Assembly: GCA_018969295.1 (NCBI GenBank)
Contig: JAGWYN010000001.1
Span: 62,001 to 126,000, forward strand
Direction: 5' to 3'
Source of the DNA: Chloroflexota bacterium
GTDB taxonomy: Bacteria > Chloroflexota > Anaerolineae > Caldilineales > Caldilineaceae
Length of the DNA: 64,000 bases
The notes under the pieces were generated by a model. It saw nothing but the letters and a program-made list of their open reading frames with translations. It did not search any database and was not told where the DNA came from. Shown in pieces: positions 1 to 9,076 of the stretch (position 1 is its first letter; every line of letters begins with the position of its first letter). Made by a program: the position numbers and the translations under genes.

Positions 1-1042
1 AGCGGTTCATCAGCGCTGCCGCCGACGGGATCAGCCCTCCCAGCGTGAGGCCGCTCACCGCCTGCAGCACAACCAGCTGCCAGGTGGCTGTGATAAACAT
101 CTGTGGGACAGAGACCAGCGCCGACAGCAGTGCAGACCAGAGCAGGATCCGGTCGTGGCCGATGCGATCTCCCAACTGTCCCAGATAGACGGCGCTCAAG
201 GCGCTGGTGAGCGCCGACACCCCGATCGTTGCGCCGGCCAGCATCGTGGTCCCACTCTGCGTCCCCTGGTTGAGCGCCAGAACATAGAGGGCCAGAAAAG
301 GCACCGGCATGGTTGCCCCCAGGCTGCGCAGGAAGGCCAGGCTGTACAGGTCGCGCATGCCCCAGGTCTGCCAGATTGTCCGATAGCTGGAGAGCAACCC
401 AGGCTGTTGGGTTCGTTCTGTCGGGGTGAAGTCCTCCTCGACCCACAGGATCACCGCCAGGCCGGCCAGCCCCAACAGCCCCCCTGTGATCCAGAAGCTC
501 TCTCGAAACCCAAACAGTTCTCCCAAAACTCCGCCGACCAGCGGCCCGGCGGAGACCCCCACCCAGCGGGCCATGTTGATCAACCCCAAGGCAAAGCCGG
601 TCTGCTCTTTGGGTGTCTGTGCCGCTACCAGCGCGTTGTTGGCAGCGACTACGCCGGTTGCTGCCCCTTGCAATGCACGCAGCAACACGAGCTGCTCGCT
701 GGTTTGGACAAAGCCCATCGCCGCCAGCAGCAGGGCTCCGGCCAGGGTGGCCCGTTCCAACATCAACTTTCGCCCGCTGCGGTCAGCCAGCGCTCCCCAG
801 ATCGGTGAGGCCAGCATCATGGTAAACGCCTGCGCTGAAAAGGCCATTCCTGCCCAAAATTCCAGACTTCCACCGGTGCTGCTGCCCAGTTGGCGCACAT
901 AAAGGGGTAAAAAAGGTGCGACCAGTCCAAACCCCAGTGTGGCAAGGGTCTGCACCGCCACCAACACAGCCAGGTTGCGTCGCCAGTCGATGGTTCCGTC
1001 TGCCGAGCGCGTTCCGATCCCCAGGCGCTTGTTCGATCGCAT
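1..1042 (-). CDS. MFS transporter, drug-exporter type (3' end outside window)
   Basis: Integral membrane carrier of the major facilitator superfamily, probably an exporter driven by the proton gradient. Reading the minus strand from the ATG at 1042 gives an open frame to the window edge. A short basic N-terminus is followed by hydrophobic helices. The loop between helices 2 and 3 reads [16 protein letters not shown], the classic MFS motif [14 protein letters not shown] lies later and resembles the motif C of exporters. The C-terminal part is missing, so substrate and full length cannot be judged. It lies 57 bp downstream of the CPBP protease gene on the same strand and may be co-transcribed with it. 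The family call is firm; the export role is inferred from the motifs. Confidence 0.8.
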   Translation of the reverse strand, partial: MRSNKRLGIGTRSADGTIDWRRNLAVLVAVQTLATLGFGLVAPFLPLYVRQLGSSTGGSLEFWAGMAFSAQAFTMMLASPIWGALADRSGRKLMLERATLAGALLLAAMGFVQTSEQLVLLRALQGAATGVVAANNALVAAQTPKEQTGFALGLINMARWVGVSAGPLVGGVLGELFGFRESFWITGGLLGLAGLAVILWVEEDFTPTERTQQPGLLSSYRTIWQTWGMRDLYSLAFLRSLGATMPVPFLALYVLALNQGTQSGTTMLAGATIGVSALTSALSAVYLGQLGDRIGHDRILLWSALLSALVSVPQMFITATWQLVVLQAVSGLTLGGLIPSAAALMNR

Positions 1043-1099
1043 CCTACACCGTTCTCGTAGACCTTGGAGATCGACGGAGGGGCGTGCAGCGGGAGCCAC

Positions 1100-2134
1100 T
1101 CACTGCTGGTTGAGAACTTGGACGGCTGTCACTGCCAGCAAAGCCAGGGTCGAGTTGTAGACGGCATGGGCGATCATGGCGGTGGTGGTGTTGTAGCGTG
1201 TGGCCAGCCAGCCCAACATCAGACCCAACAAGAACACAACAACTGTCGAGAGGGTAATCCCGTAGTTGCTGTGGAGCAGGGCAAAGAGCAGTGCCGTGTA
1301 GACCCGTCCAAACCGTGGCAGCAGGGCGCCTCGAAACAGTGCCTCCTCGCCGATCCCTGCTGCCAGCCCGATCGAGACGATCCCCCAAGGGCTCTCGATG
1401 AGTGGGCCGATCAGCTGTTCGGTCAACGCGTCGACATCGGCGTCGATGCCGACGCCCAGCGCCTGCGCGGCTGCCTCCAGCAGCATGACAGCCGGCACCA
1501 TCCCCAACGCCCAGCCAATTCCGATCGCTGCGTCACGTGGGCTGGGCCGCACGATCCGGAGACGGGCCAGGGTCGCCCTCCACGAACGCCGCGTCAGCCA
1601 GCCGGTTCCTATCGACGCAATCAGCACAAAAAGAGCGGCCTGCAGCCACAGCAGGCCCACCGAAACGGGCGGTTGGTCTGTCAGGTCGTTCTGCATCTCC
1701 ATCTGCATCGCCAGGGTATCCAGCCCGATGCCCAGGGTGGCGGCCAGCAGCAGCGGAATCCACAGGCTCATCGACAGGCTGACTGCGTGCAGCGGGTTGT
1801 CTGGGTCTATCTTCAGCACGTTGCTTGCCTTGGCACGCACGGATCTGAGCAACATCAGCAAACCCAGCCCTGTCGGCACCACCATTCCCCACCCCAGCCA
1901 TGCCCAGGACTTCACCAGTTCCGTTCCTTCGAGGGGGAGCTCCTCCTGGCGCAACAGCACGGTCAGCCCTGCCAGCAGCAGCGGAAGATGGATCAGCGCC
2001 ACCAACGCGTAGGCTGGGTGGGCGAACTGTCTGTAAGGTTCTCCTGCGGAGCGCCGCTTCTGCGCCAGATTTGCCACCCAGAGGATGAGCAGCACCGGCA
2101 AAAACTGCGCAATTGTCCCGATCCATTCCACCAT
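1100..2134 (-). CDS. CPBP-family intramembrane metalloprotease (Abi/CAAX protease-like)
   Basis: Multi-pass membrane protein of 344 residues with the CPBP (CaaX protease and bacteriocin-processing) domain at its C-terminus. The three family motifs are visible: EEALFR at about 263-268, FALLH ending at His288, and HAVYN at 323-327. These supply the glutamates and histidines expected to bind zinc in the membrane-embedded active site. The N-terminal half has several extra predicted membrane helices. The ATG at 2134 has GAGGCG upstream at a workable distance. The gene leads a minus-strand pair with the MFS transporter. Substrate unknown; some family members process peptides or protect against bacteriocins, but nothing here shows which. 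Confidence 0.85.
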   Translation of the reverse strand: MVEWIGTIAQFLPVLLILWVANLAQKRRSAGEPYRQFAHPAYALVALIHLPLLLAGLTVLLRQEELPLEGTELVKSWAWLGWGMVVPTGLGLLMLLRSVRAKASNVLKIDPDNPLHAVSLSMSLWIPLLLAATLGIGLDTLAMQMEMQNDLTDQPPVSVGLLWLQAALFVLIASIGTGWLTRRSWRATLARLRIVRPSPRDAAIGIGWALGMVPAVMLLEAAAQALGVGIDADVDALTEQLIGPLIESPWGIVSIGLAAGIGEEALFRGALLPRFGRVYTALLFALLHSNYGITLSTVVVFLLGLMLGWLATRYNTTTAMIAHAVYNSTLALLAVTAVQVLNQQ

Positions 2135-2455
2135 GTGCGACGCCTCATTTCTTATTTTCGTGTAACGATGCAGGCTGTCGGCAAAGCGCGTTCAGCGACG
2201 CAAGCTGAGTCTCTATTCTGACCGATCTGGCCGATTTTGACAACCGCAACGCCGCAAGTTTCTGTGCTCTGCCCTCTTAAAGCTGCTGGCAGAGAGGAGA
2301 AAGTGGCTCATGTGGATTTTCAACGGACTTTTGAGAAGCCCTGTCAATCCCCATTTTCTTGTTGGACAGAGTCTTGGGAGTGCGGTAGACTATGGGTCCA
2401 TCCTATCTTCTGGACGATGCCACGGGCATCGGGAACATGCCCGAAGGAGATTGAC
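2135..2455 (+). promoter_or_regulatory. 321 bp intergenic region with candidate ppk1 promoter and hairpin next to the SD
   Basis: This stretch separates the divergent CPBP and ppk1 genes and holds no convincing gene, although the ppk1 reading frame stays open back to 2237. A possible sigma-A promoter is TTGGAC (2362-2367), an 18 bp spacer and TAGACT (2386-2391). A perfect 7 bp inverted repeat, CGGGCAT at 2423-2429 and ATGCCCG at 2437-2443, ends directly before the AAGGAG ribosome-binding site at about 2445-2449, so the leader hairpin could modulate ppk1 translation. Promoter assignment is by eye only. Confidence 0.4.
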
Positions 2456-4915
2456 ATGGCCACTGTTCTTCGCTCTTTCCAGAGCAAGCAGGTCGAAGAG
2501 TTCCTGCAGCGTGAGGCCGCCGACGCTGAGATCCCTGTATCGGATAAAACCGACCCCACCCCCCCGACAAATGGCCGGCAGAAAAAAAAAGAGGGGGGCC
2601 CTGCACGCCGGGCCCGCCGCAACGCCGCCAATGGCCGCTTCGAGCAGACGGTTTCTGGCCCGGATGTGCTGTTGGCTGCGGCCGCTGTGCCGAAGGTGAC
2701 CCCGCAGATCCCGCGGCCTGGCATTCTGGCGGAGCGTTACCAGGAATTTTTACACGAGTGGGAGCAGACCCACAGCCTGCCACAGCATCTGGTCTATGCA
2801 CCGACCTTTGACCTGACCGCGCTGACACTCGATGCGATCTGCCAGGCCGACGAAGTCTACAACCGCGAGCTCAGTTGGCTCGATTTCAACTGGCGTGTGT
2901 TGTACGAGGCGATCGATACCCGCACGCCGTTGCTCGAGAGGCTCAAATTCATTGCCATCACTTCCAGCAATCTCGACGAGTATTTCAGCAAACGGGTCGG
3001 CGGGCTCAAACGCCAGAAGGCCGCTGGAATGGCCAACCTGACCCTCGACGGCTGGGCACCCGACGTCCAGCTGGCGCTGATCGCACGTGCGGTCTGGGCG
3101 ATGGTCGACATTGAGAGCGCCTGTCTGCACGAAGATATCCTTCCCAAATTGAGCGAGCATGGAATTCGCCTGCTCAACTATACCGATCTGGGCCCTGCCG
3201 AACGTGAGCGGCTGCGCGACTACTTTTTGCGCGAGGTCTACCCCATTTTGACCCCGCTGGCAGTCGACCCAGGCCATCCTTTTCCCTTTATCAGCAACCT
3301 GACGTTGAGCCTGGGGGTGGTTTTGATCGATCCGGCTACCGGCGAACGCCAGTTTGCCCGCGTCAAAGTGCCTCCTTCGCGGCCGCGCTGGGTGCCTCTC
3401 GACCAGCAGATGCATTTCTTGCCCCTCGAGCAGTTGATTGCAGCGCACCTGGATACCCTTTTTCGTGGTATGGAGATCGTCGCGGTCTTCCCATTTCGGG
3501 TGACACGCAACGCTGACCTTGCCCGCAACGAGGAAGAGGCTGACGACCTGCTCGATATGATCAGCGAGGAACTGCGCGAGCGGCGCTTCGCGCCGGTGGT
3601 TCGGCTGGAAATCGACGCCAAGGTACCTTCTGATATCCTGGGGTTGCTCCAGAGCCAGCTGCACCTCGAAAACAACGATGTCTACCTGGTGCATGGGCTG
3701 CTGCGTCGTGTCGATCTTTTTGCTCTGGCCGACATCAATCTGCCCCATCTGAAATATGAGCCCTACATCCCGACAGCCCCTTCGCGGCTGGCCGGAATCA
3801 GCAGCAAAGGACGCCCCAGCGAGCTTTTCAACGCCATCCGGCAAGGAGATCTGCTGGTTCACCACCCCTACCACAGTTTTCAATCGACGACGCAGCTGTT
3901 TGTCGAGGCAGCGGCGCGCGACCCGCAGGTGCTGGCCATCAAACAGACGATCTACCGTACCTCTGACAACTCACCGATCGTGGCAGCGCTGATCGACGCT
4001 GCCAGCCGTGGCAAACAGGTTGCGGTGCTGGTCGAGGTCAAGGCGCGTTTCGACGAGGCCAAGAATGTCGAATGGGCGCGCAAGTTGGAGGAAGCTGGCT
4101 GCCATGTGGCCTACGGGTTGGTTGGGCTGAAAACCCACTGCAAGATGTCGCTGGCCATCCGCCAGGAAGAAGAGGGGCTGCGCGCCTACTACCATGTCGG
4201 CACCGGCAACTACAATGCCAAGACGTCAGCCACCTACACCGATCTCGGGCTGCTCAGTTGCAACCCTGAACTGGGCGCTGATTTGATGGATCTCTTCAAC
4301 TATTTGACCGGCTACAGCTACCAGGTCGACTACCGCAGGCTGCTGGTGGCGCCGGTCAATATGCGCCAGCGTTTTCTTGAACTGATCGAACAAGAGATCC
4401 AACATGCCCTGGCTGGCCGCTGCGGGCGCATCGTCGCCAAGATGAACGGGCTGGAAGATTCGACGATCGTGCGCAAGCTGTACGAGGCCAGCCAGGCTGG
4501 GGTGGTGATCGATCTGATCGTGCGGGGCAACTGTCGGCTCCGCCCTGGGTTGGCTGGGGTCAGCGACAACATTCGTGTGCTCAGCATCATCGGCCGTTAC
4601 TTAGAACATGCCCGGATCTACTATTTTGCCAATGCAGGGGATCCGCTCTGTTACATTGGGAGCGCTGACTGGATGCGTCGCAATCTGAGCAGCCGTGTGG
4701 AAGCGGCGGCGCTGATCGAAGATCCCCGCCTGCAAGAGTATCTGTCGATGGTTTTGCAGAATTCGCTCGACGACCACCGTCACGGCTGGGAACTCCAACC
4801 AGATGGGCGGTATCGACAGCGCCAGCCATCGGTGGGCTGCAATGCTCTGGAAGCAGGCGGTATACAGAACTATTTGATGCAGCACACCCGCATGACCTCG
4901 GTGCAGGCCGGGTGA
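2456..4915 (+). CDS. ppk1: Polyphosphate kinase 1
   Basis: Polymerises the terminal phosphate of ATP into polyphosphate, reversibly, through a phosphohistidine. The 819-residue product carries the family hallmarks: [58 protein letters not shown] and [11 protein letters not shown]. The two conserved histidines fall at about 561 (GLKTHCK, matching the autophosphorylated His435 of E. coli) and 718 (matching His592). The ATG at 2456 is preferred over upstream in-frame starts because AAGGAG sits just before it. About 120 residues precede the conserved core; they include a Lys/Arg-rich patch encoded by homopolymer tracts near 2556-2598, an unusual N-terminal extension. No exopolyphosphatase gene is adjacent. 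Confidence 0.96.
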   Translation: MATVLRSFQSKQVEEFLQREAADAEIPVSDKTDPTPPTNGRQKKKEGGPARRARRNAANGRFEQTVSGPDVLLAAAAVPKVTPQIPRPGILAERYQEFLHEWEQTHSLPQHLVYAPTFDLTALTLDAICQADEVYNRELSWLDFNWRVLYEAIDTRTPLLERLKFIAITSSNLDEYFSKRVGGLKRQKAAGMANLTLDGWAPDVQLALIARAVWAMVDIESACLHEDILPKLSEHGIRLLNYTDLGPAERERLRDYFLREVYPILTPLAVDPGHPFPFISNLTLSLGVVLIDPATGERQFARVKVPPSRPRWVPLDQQMHFLPLEQLIAAHLDTLFRGMEIVAVFPFRVTRNADLARNEEEADDLLDMISEELRERRFAPVVRLEIDAKVPSDILGLLQSQLHLENNDVYLVHGLLRRVDLFALADINLPHLKYEPYIPTAPSRLAGISSKGRPSELFNAIRQGDLLVHHPYHSFQSTTQLFVEAAARDPQVLAIKQTIYRTSDNSPIVAALIDAASRGKQVAVLVEVKARFDEAKNVEWARKLEEAGCHVAYGLVGLKTHCKMSLAIRQEEEGLRAYYHVGTGNYNAKTSATYTDLGLLSCNPELGADLMDLFNYLTGYSYQVDYRRLLVAPVNMRQRFLELIEQEIQHALAGRCGRIVAKMNGLEDSTIVRKLYEASQAGVVIDLIVRGNCRLRPGLAGVSDNIRVLSIIGRYLEHARIYYFANAGDPLCYIGSADWMRRNLSSRVEAAALIEDPRLQEYLSMVLQNSLDDHRHGWELQPDGRYRQRQPSVGCNALEAGGIQNYLMQHTRMTSVQAG

Positions 4916-4957
4916 CCTCCAGCGCCAACTCTTTGTCCAAAGGTACCCAGAGGCACG

Positions 4958-5461
4958 ATGCTACAATTTTTTGACACGCCGACGATGCTTTTCCGCCACC
5001 ATTCCTGGGCCAATCTGCGCCTGCTGGCATTTTGTGCCTTCTTGACTCGAGAACAGTGGGCTGCCTCGCTCCTGGGGGGGTATGGGTCGCTCCTGGAGAC
5101 CTGGCAGCACATCGTGCTGGCCGAACAGTCCTATTTCTCGCGAATCAGTACTGGCCAGCCTCTGGGCCGCCGCAGCGATGCCCCGGACCTGACCCAGATG
5201 GAGATGGCAGAATCGCTGGCCCGCACCGGTACAGGGCTCATCGAATGGGCCGGCCGGGTACAGCCCCACGACAGCGTAGCGATCGACTGGGATGGCATAG
5301 AACGCAATGTACCCAAGACCCTTCTGCTCACCCAGGCCATCAACCATGCCACCGAACATCGGGCCCAGATTATGGCTCTTTTGACCCAGCTGGGTCAAGA
5401 GCCCCCTGAACTGGACGGCTGGGCATTTTTTGACGAATACAGCGCCCGAAAGGGAGCTTGA
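4958..5461 (+). CDS. DinB-like four-helix-bundle protein
   Basis: 167 residues with the DinB/YfiT-like layout: an N-terminal helix containing HHSWANLRLLAF, a central HIVLAEQSYFSRI segment, and a C-terminal NHATEHRAQIMALL helix. The histidines in these three helices match the usual metal triad of the superfamily, whose members include thiol S-transferases and many proteins of unknown role. A GAGG sequence precedes the ATG at 4958. The gene lies 42 bp after ppk1 on the same strand and may be transcribed with it. A later ATG at 4985 is possible but would remove part of the first helix. Biochemical role not predictable. Confidence 0.75.
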   Translation: MLQFFDTPTMLFRHHSWANLRLLAFCAFLTREQWAASLLGGYGSLLETWQHIVLAEQSYFSRISTGQPLGRRSDAPDLTQMEMAESLARTGTGLIEWAGRVQPHDSVAIDWDGIERNVPKTLLLTQAINHATEHRAQIMALLTQLGQEPPELDGWAFFDEYSARKGA

Positions 5462-5501
5462 GGCCTGCAGGGGGGGCAGCGGAGCTTTTGGGAGCGCTCG
5501 G

Positions 5502-7061
5502 TCAGGGGCTGGCGGGTGTATGCGGTACGGTGCGCTGCGCGGCGAGGCCTGCGTTGAGCAGTTCGACCAGCAAGGGATTTTGTGGGGCAGGCAGCGAGCG
5601 CATCCACCGTGAAAAGAGCAACGCCTGTTCTGCTGCTTCCGCCTCTCCGTGGATCGCCAGCCACAACGCCTGCAACCTCAGGGCTGCCGTCATCCCCTCC
5701 AGCAGCTGAGTGTGTTGGGGCAGTGCGTCCAGTTCACTCAGCAGGTAGTGGACCAACTCCTGTCGGCGATTCTTCCACGCAGCAAGCGGGGCGGCGGTTG
5801 ACCAGGTTTTGGCAGCCCACAGCCTCCAAAATTTCATGGCTGGGTGAGAGACCAACTGGCTTGCGGCCGTGGCCAGCTGGTCGAGGTTGGGGGCTTCCAG
5901 ACCAGAGCCAGCGTCGGTAAAAATGGAGAGGTGCGCTTCTGAAAGCTGGCCGGCTCCGAACTGCCAGACCAGATCGTTGTAGAGCTTGTAGTCGCCGGGC
6001 AGGTCAACCTCGGCGCGCTGCCAGTGGGCAGAGAGGGCCTGTTGCAGCAGCCAGCGCGCCGCAGGCAGGGGGATCTCGAGCATGGTGGACGGCTCGGCCT
6101 GTGTGCTGCGGATCGTCGTCGCCGAACCGAGCGGTTGTGGGGCTGGCAGCTGACTGGCCTTCAACATTTCAGCGCCGGAACACTGCACGATCCCCTGGGT
6201 GGGGTTGAACAGAATGCTGACCAGCACCCCATTTGGCTGGGCGGCTTCAGTGGGGGCCCGGAGCAGCCAGAGGTTGCAGTAGCCGCTGACATCTGTCAGG
6301 CCGAGTAGCGCGCGCCAGCCAGTGCTCTCTGGCATGGGGGAGCGCCGACCCATGAACTGCAATTTGCGCAGGTTTCGCTGGAGCTGTTCGACCGCAGCAG
6401 GGGCTGCGGTCCAGGCCAGCGTAGACAACGCCTGCAAAGCTGCATCGCTGGTGCTGGCCAGGCTGGTCAGCCGTTCGATCGCCGCGTGGGCGACCTGGCC
6501 GCGTCGATCCTGGGCCATCAGGCGCACGATTCCGGTCTGGTCGTCTGGGGGCAAGCGGTTCAACAACCCGAGCACCATTTCGGCGACGTCGCTGCCATGT
6601 TCCTGCATTTGCGTCACATATTCGAGCTGAACATGGCGGTTGCTCTGTCCGTCTGCGATTGCCTCCATCAGGCTTTGCAGGGCGATGTCGTCGTTGCCAG
6701 CCAGATCGCTGATCAGCGCCGGCGCGACAGGGAGATCCAGGTAGCGTTCCAGCAGCACCACGGCCCCTATCCGCTCCAACGCTGTCCGCTTGCGGTCTGC
6801 CACGGTCCCCTGAAGTCGGGGCACGATCGTTGCGGGGGGCAGCAGCCGGCATAGTTGTCCCAACCCCCCGCGCAGCTGGCTGCTGGGGTTGCTCAAATGA
6901 CGTTCTACGGCGGCGGCCAGCTGCTCGGGGGAAAACTGACTGGCAAGGTCGCGTGCGTGGGCGAGCAGCTCGGCCTCGGTCTTTGTGGCGGCCAGCGCTC
7001 CGATCGCTTCTGCAAGCCTGCGTCGCTCCTGAAATCCATCCAGAATTCTTCGTTCGCTCAT
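5502..7061 (-). CDS. HEAT-repeat-like protein of unknown function
   Basis: 519-residue soluble protein, rich in Ala and Leu, with no signal peptide. Residues about 30-220 form helix pairs resembling HEAT/armadillo repeats, for example VADRKRTALERIGAVVLLER and QSLMEAIADG. The second half contains WRALLGLTDVSGYCNLWLL and further helical segments without a recognised motif. No catalytic signature is visible. Helical-repeat proteins usually act as protein-binding scaffolds, but that is general knowledge rather than evidence here. It is convergent with the DinB gene (40 bp apart) and divergent from the sugar isomerase-like gene. Confidence 0.6.
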   Translation of the reverse strand: MSERRILDGFQERRRLAEAIGALAATKTEAELLAHARDLASQFSPEQLAAAVERHLSNPSSQLRGGLGQLCRLLPPATIVPRLQGTVADRKRTALERIGAVVLLERYLDLPVAPALISDLAGNDDIALQSLMEAIADGQSNRHVQLEYVTQMQEHGSDVAEMVLGLLNRLPPDDQTGIVRLMAQDRRGQVAHAAIERLTSLASTSDAALQALSTLAWTAAPAAVEQLQRNLRKLQFMGRRSPMPESTGWRALLGLTDVSGYCNLWLLRAPTEAAQPNGVLVSILFNPTQGIVQCSGAEMLKASQLPAPQPLGSATTIRSTQAEPSTMLEIPLPAARWLLQQALSAHWQRAEVDLPGDYKLYNDLVWQFGAGQLSEAHLSIFTDAGSGLEAPNLDQLATAASQLVSHPAMKFWRLWAAKTWSTAAPLAAWKNRRQELVHYLLSELDALPQHTQLLEGMTAALRLQALWLAIHGEAEAAEQALLFSRWMRSLPAPQNPLLVELLNAGLAAQRTVPHTPASP

Positions 7062-7211
7062 CTCTTCTGCCTATTTCTTTTTACGTTCATCCCCAACAGG
7101 TCGAACCGCTCCAGGCGCTCAAAGGGCGGGAGAATGTCGAAGCTCCCTCCAGTGATGGTACAATGAGTGCAGTCAATTTCAACAATTCAACCGAGATGAG
7201 GAGAATCACAG

Positions 7212-8018
<807 letters not shown>

Positions 8019-8108
8019 TTCTGCCCTGTGTGAGTCGTTCTGGCGCCAACGTGGTGGGCACGGAGGAGCGGAACGACTCTCCTGTTGTCTGCCGGAGAGG
8101 ATTGGAAA

Positions 8109-8516
8109 ATGGCACAGAGTGCAATGTTTGCTGGCCTCGTGTTTGACCAGGTCGGCCAGCCTGTTGAGGTCACATGGGTGGGTGCCAACGCCTGCTACGT
8201 GGTCGACGAAGAGGGGTTCAAACGTCATATCGACGCAGCCCGGGTCGACCGCCAGGTGCTGCACTTCATCCGCCAGCAGGTCGAGGGCCACCGCGACCTT
8301 GCCGTCGGCACGATGCTGGAGGTGCTGGGGCGGGACGACCTCTTCACCAAAGTCGCCCTGGAATCGACGATCGACCACATCGAGGAGAACGTGGGGCAAT
8401 CCCTCCCAGAAGAGGCACGCCAATGGCTGGGGATGCTTGGCTTCCGGATCGTGGTGGACGATCAGGGCACGGTGGTAGACATTCAGATGCCGTCGGCGGC
8501 TGTCGAGGAGGAGTGA
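8109..8516 (+). CDS. Hypothetical protein (135 aa)
   Basis: Small acidic soluble protein that I do not recognise. It opens with a strand-rich part (LVFDQVGQPVEVTWVG, ACYVVDEEGFKRHIDA) and continues with a helical part (QVLHFIRQQVEGHRDLAVG) and a second strand region ending in FRIVVDDQGTVVDIQMP. The ATG at 8109 is chosen because it follows GGAGAGGA; the frame is open a little further upstream. It lies 90 bp after the sugar isomerase-like gene on the same strand and converges on the Nudix gene, overlapping its 3' end by about 34 bp. Confidence 0.65.
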   Translation: MAQSAMFAGLVFDQVGQPVEVTWVGANACYVVDEEGFKRHIDAARVDRQVLHFIRQQVEGHRDLAVGTMLEVLGRDDLFTKVALESTIDHIEENVGQSLPEEARQWLGMLGFRIVVDDQGTVVDIQMPSAAVEEE

Positions 8517-9076
8517 GCCAGCTGTTGCGTGTCGAGCCGCCGGAAGGCCAGCGCAACGGCGGCGGCCCAGGCCAGGACTTTGAAGTCGCCAGTTTGTAAG
8601 GCCTCTTCGGCAGCGCTGCGGGACAACAGCAGCAGCTCCTGCTCTTCCAGATCGTCTGCGTCGATCGGCTGTTGCCAGCGGGCACCGGTTGCGACAAAGA
8701 GATGGGCTGTTCCGGCCCCCCGATTGCCGTCGACTACATAACTGCCCAGTGCCTGCCAGTGGTCGGCCACGTAGCCGCTCTCTTCCAGCAGCTCGCGCTG
8801 GGCAGCCGCCAAGGGCTCTTCCCCAGCCTCGATGTACCCACCCGGGATGCTCAGCGTCAGCCCCTGTACCGCATACTTGGCCTGCCGAAAACAGATGAGC
8901 GCGCCCTCGACCGTAATTGCCACCACATTGATGTAGTCTGGGGTGATCACCCATCCCCAGTCTTCGACCACCTTGCCATCTGGAAAAGCGACGCTGTGAC
9001 ATTCGACCGCCAAGAAACGGCCATCCCCCAGTTTGACCAGCGGGCGCCGCTGGAGTGTGCGTAGCGTCTCCATCAT
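8483..9076 (-). CDS. Nudix hydrolase, ADP-ribose-pyrophosphatase-like
   Basis: 197 residues. The Nudix box runs from Gly80 to Tyr102 (GYIEAGEEPLAAAQ followed by RELLEESGY) and fits the GX5EX7REUXEEXGU consensus exactly, so the metal-binding helix should be intact. The surrounding sequence, with a preceding strand IPGG and later FVATGARW, resembles hydrolases of ADP-ribose or nucleotide sugars. The ATG at 9076 overlaps the TGA of the NYN gene as ATGA, showing translational coupling. Pairing a Nudix enzyme with a putative RNase suggests a joint role in nucleotide or RNA-end clean-up, but this is inference. Confidence 0.88.
   Translation of the reverse strand: MMETLRTLQRRPLVKLGDGRFLAVECHSVAFPDGKVVEDWGWVITPDYINVVAITVEGALICFRQAKYAVQGLTLSIPGGYIEAGEEPLAAAQRELLEESGYVADHWQALGSYVVDGNRGAGTAHLFVATGARWQQPIDADDLEEQELLLLSRSAAEEALQTGDFKVLAWAAAVALAFRRLDTQQLAHSSSTAADGI

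Noticed and set aside
1064..2221. 385-codon plus-strand frame over the CPBP protease gene
   Set aside because: Low-complexity His/Gln-rich product typical of an antisense shadow; the minus-strand frame has all CPBP motifs.
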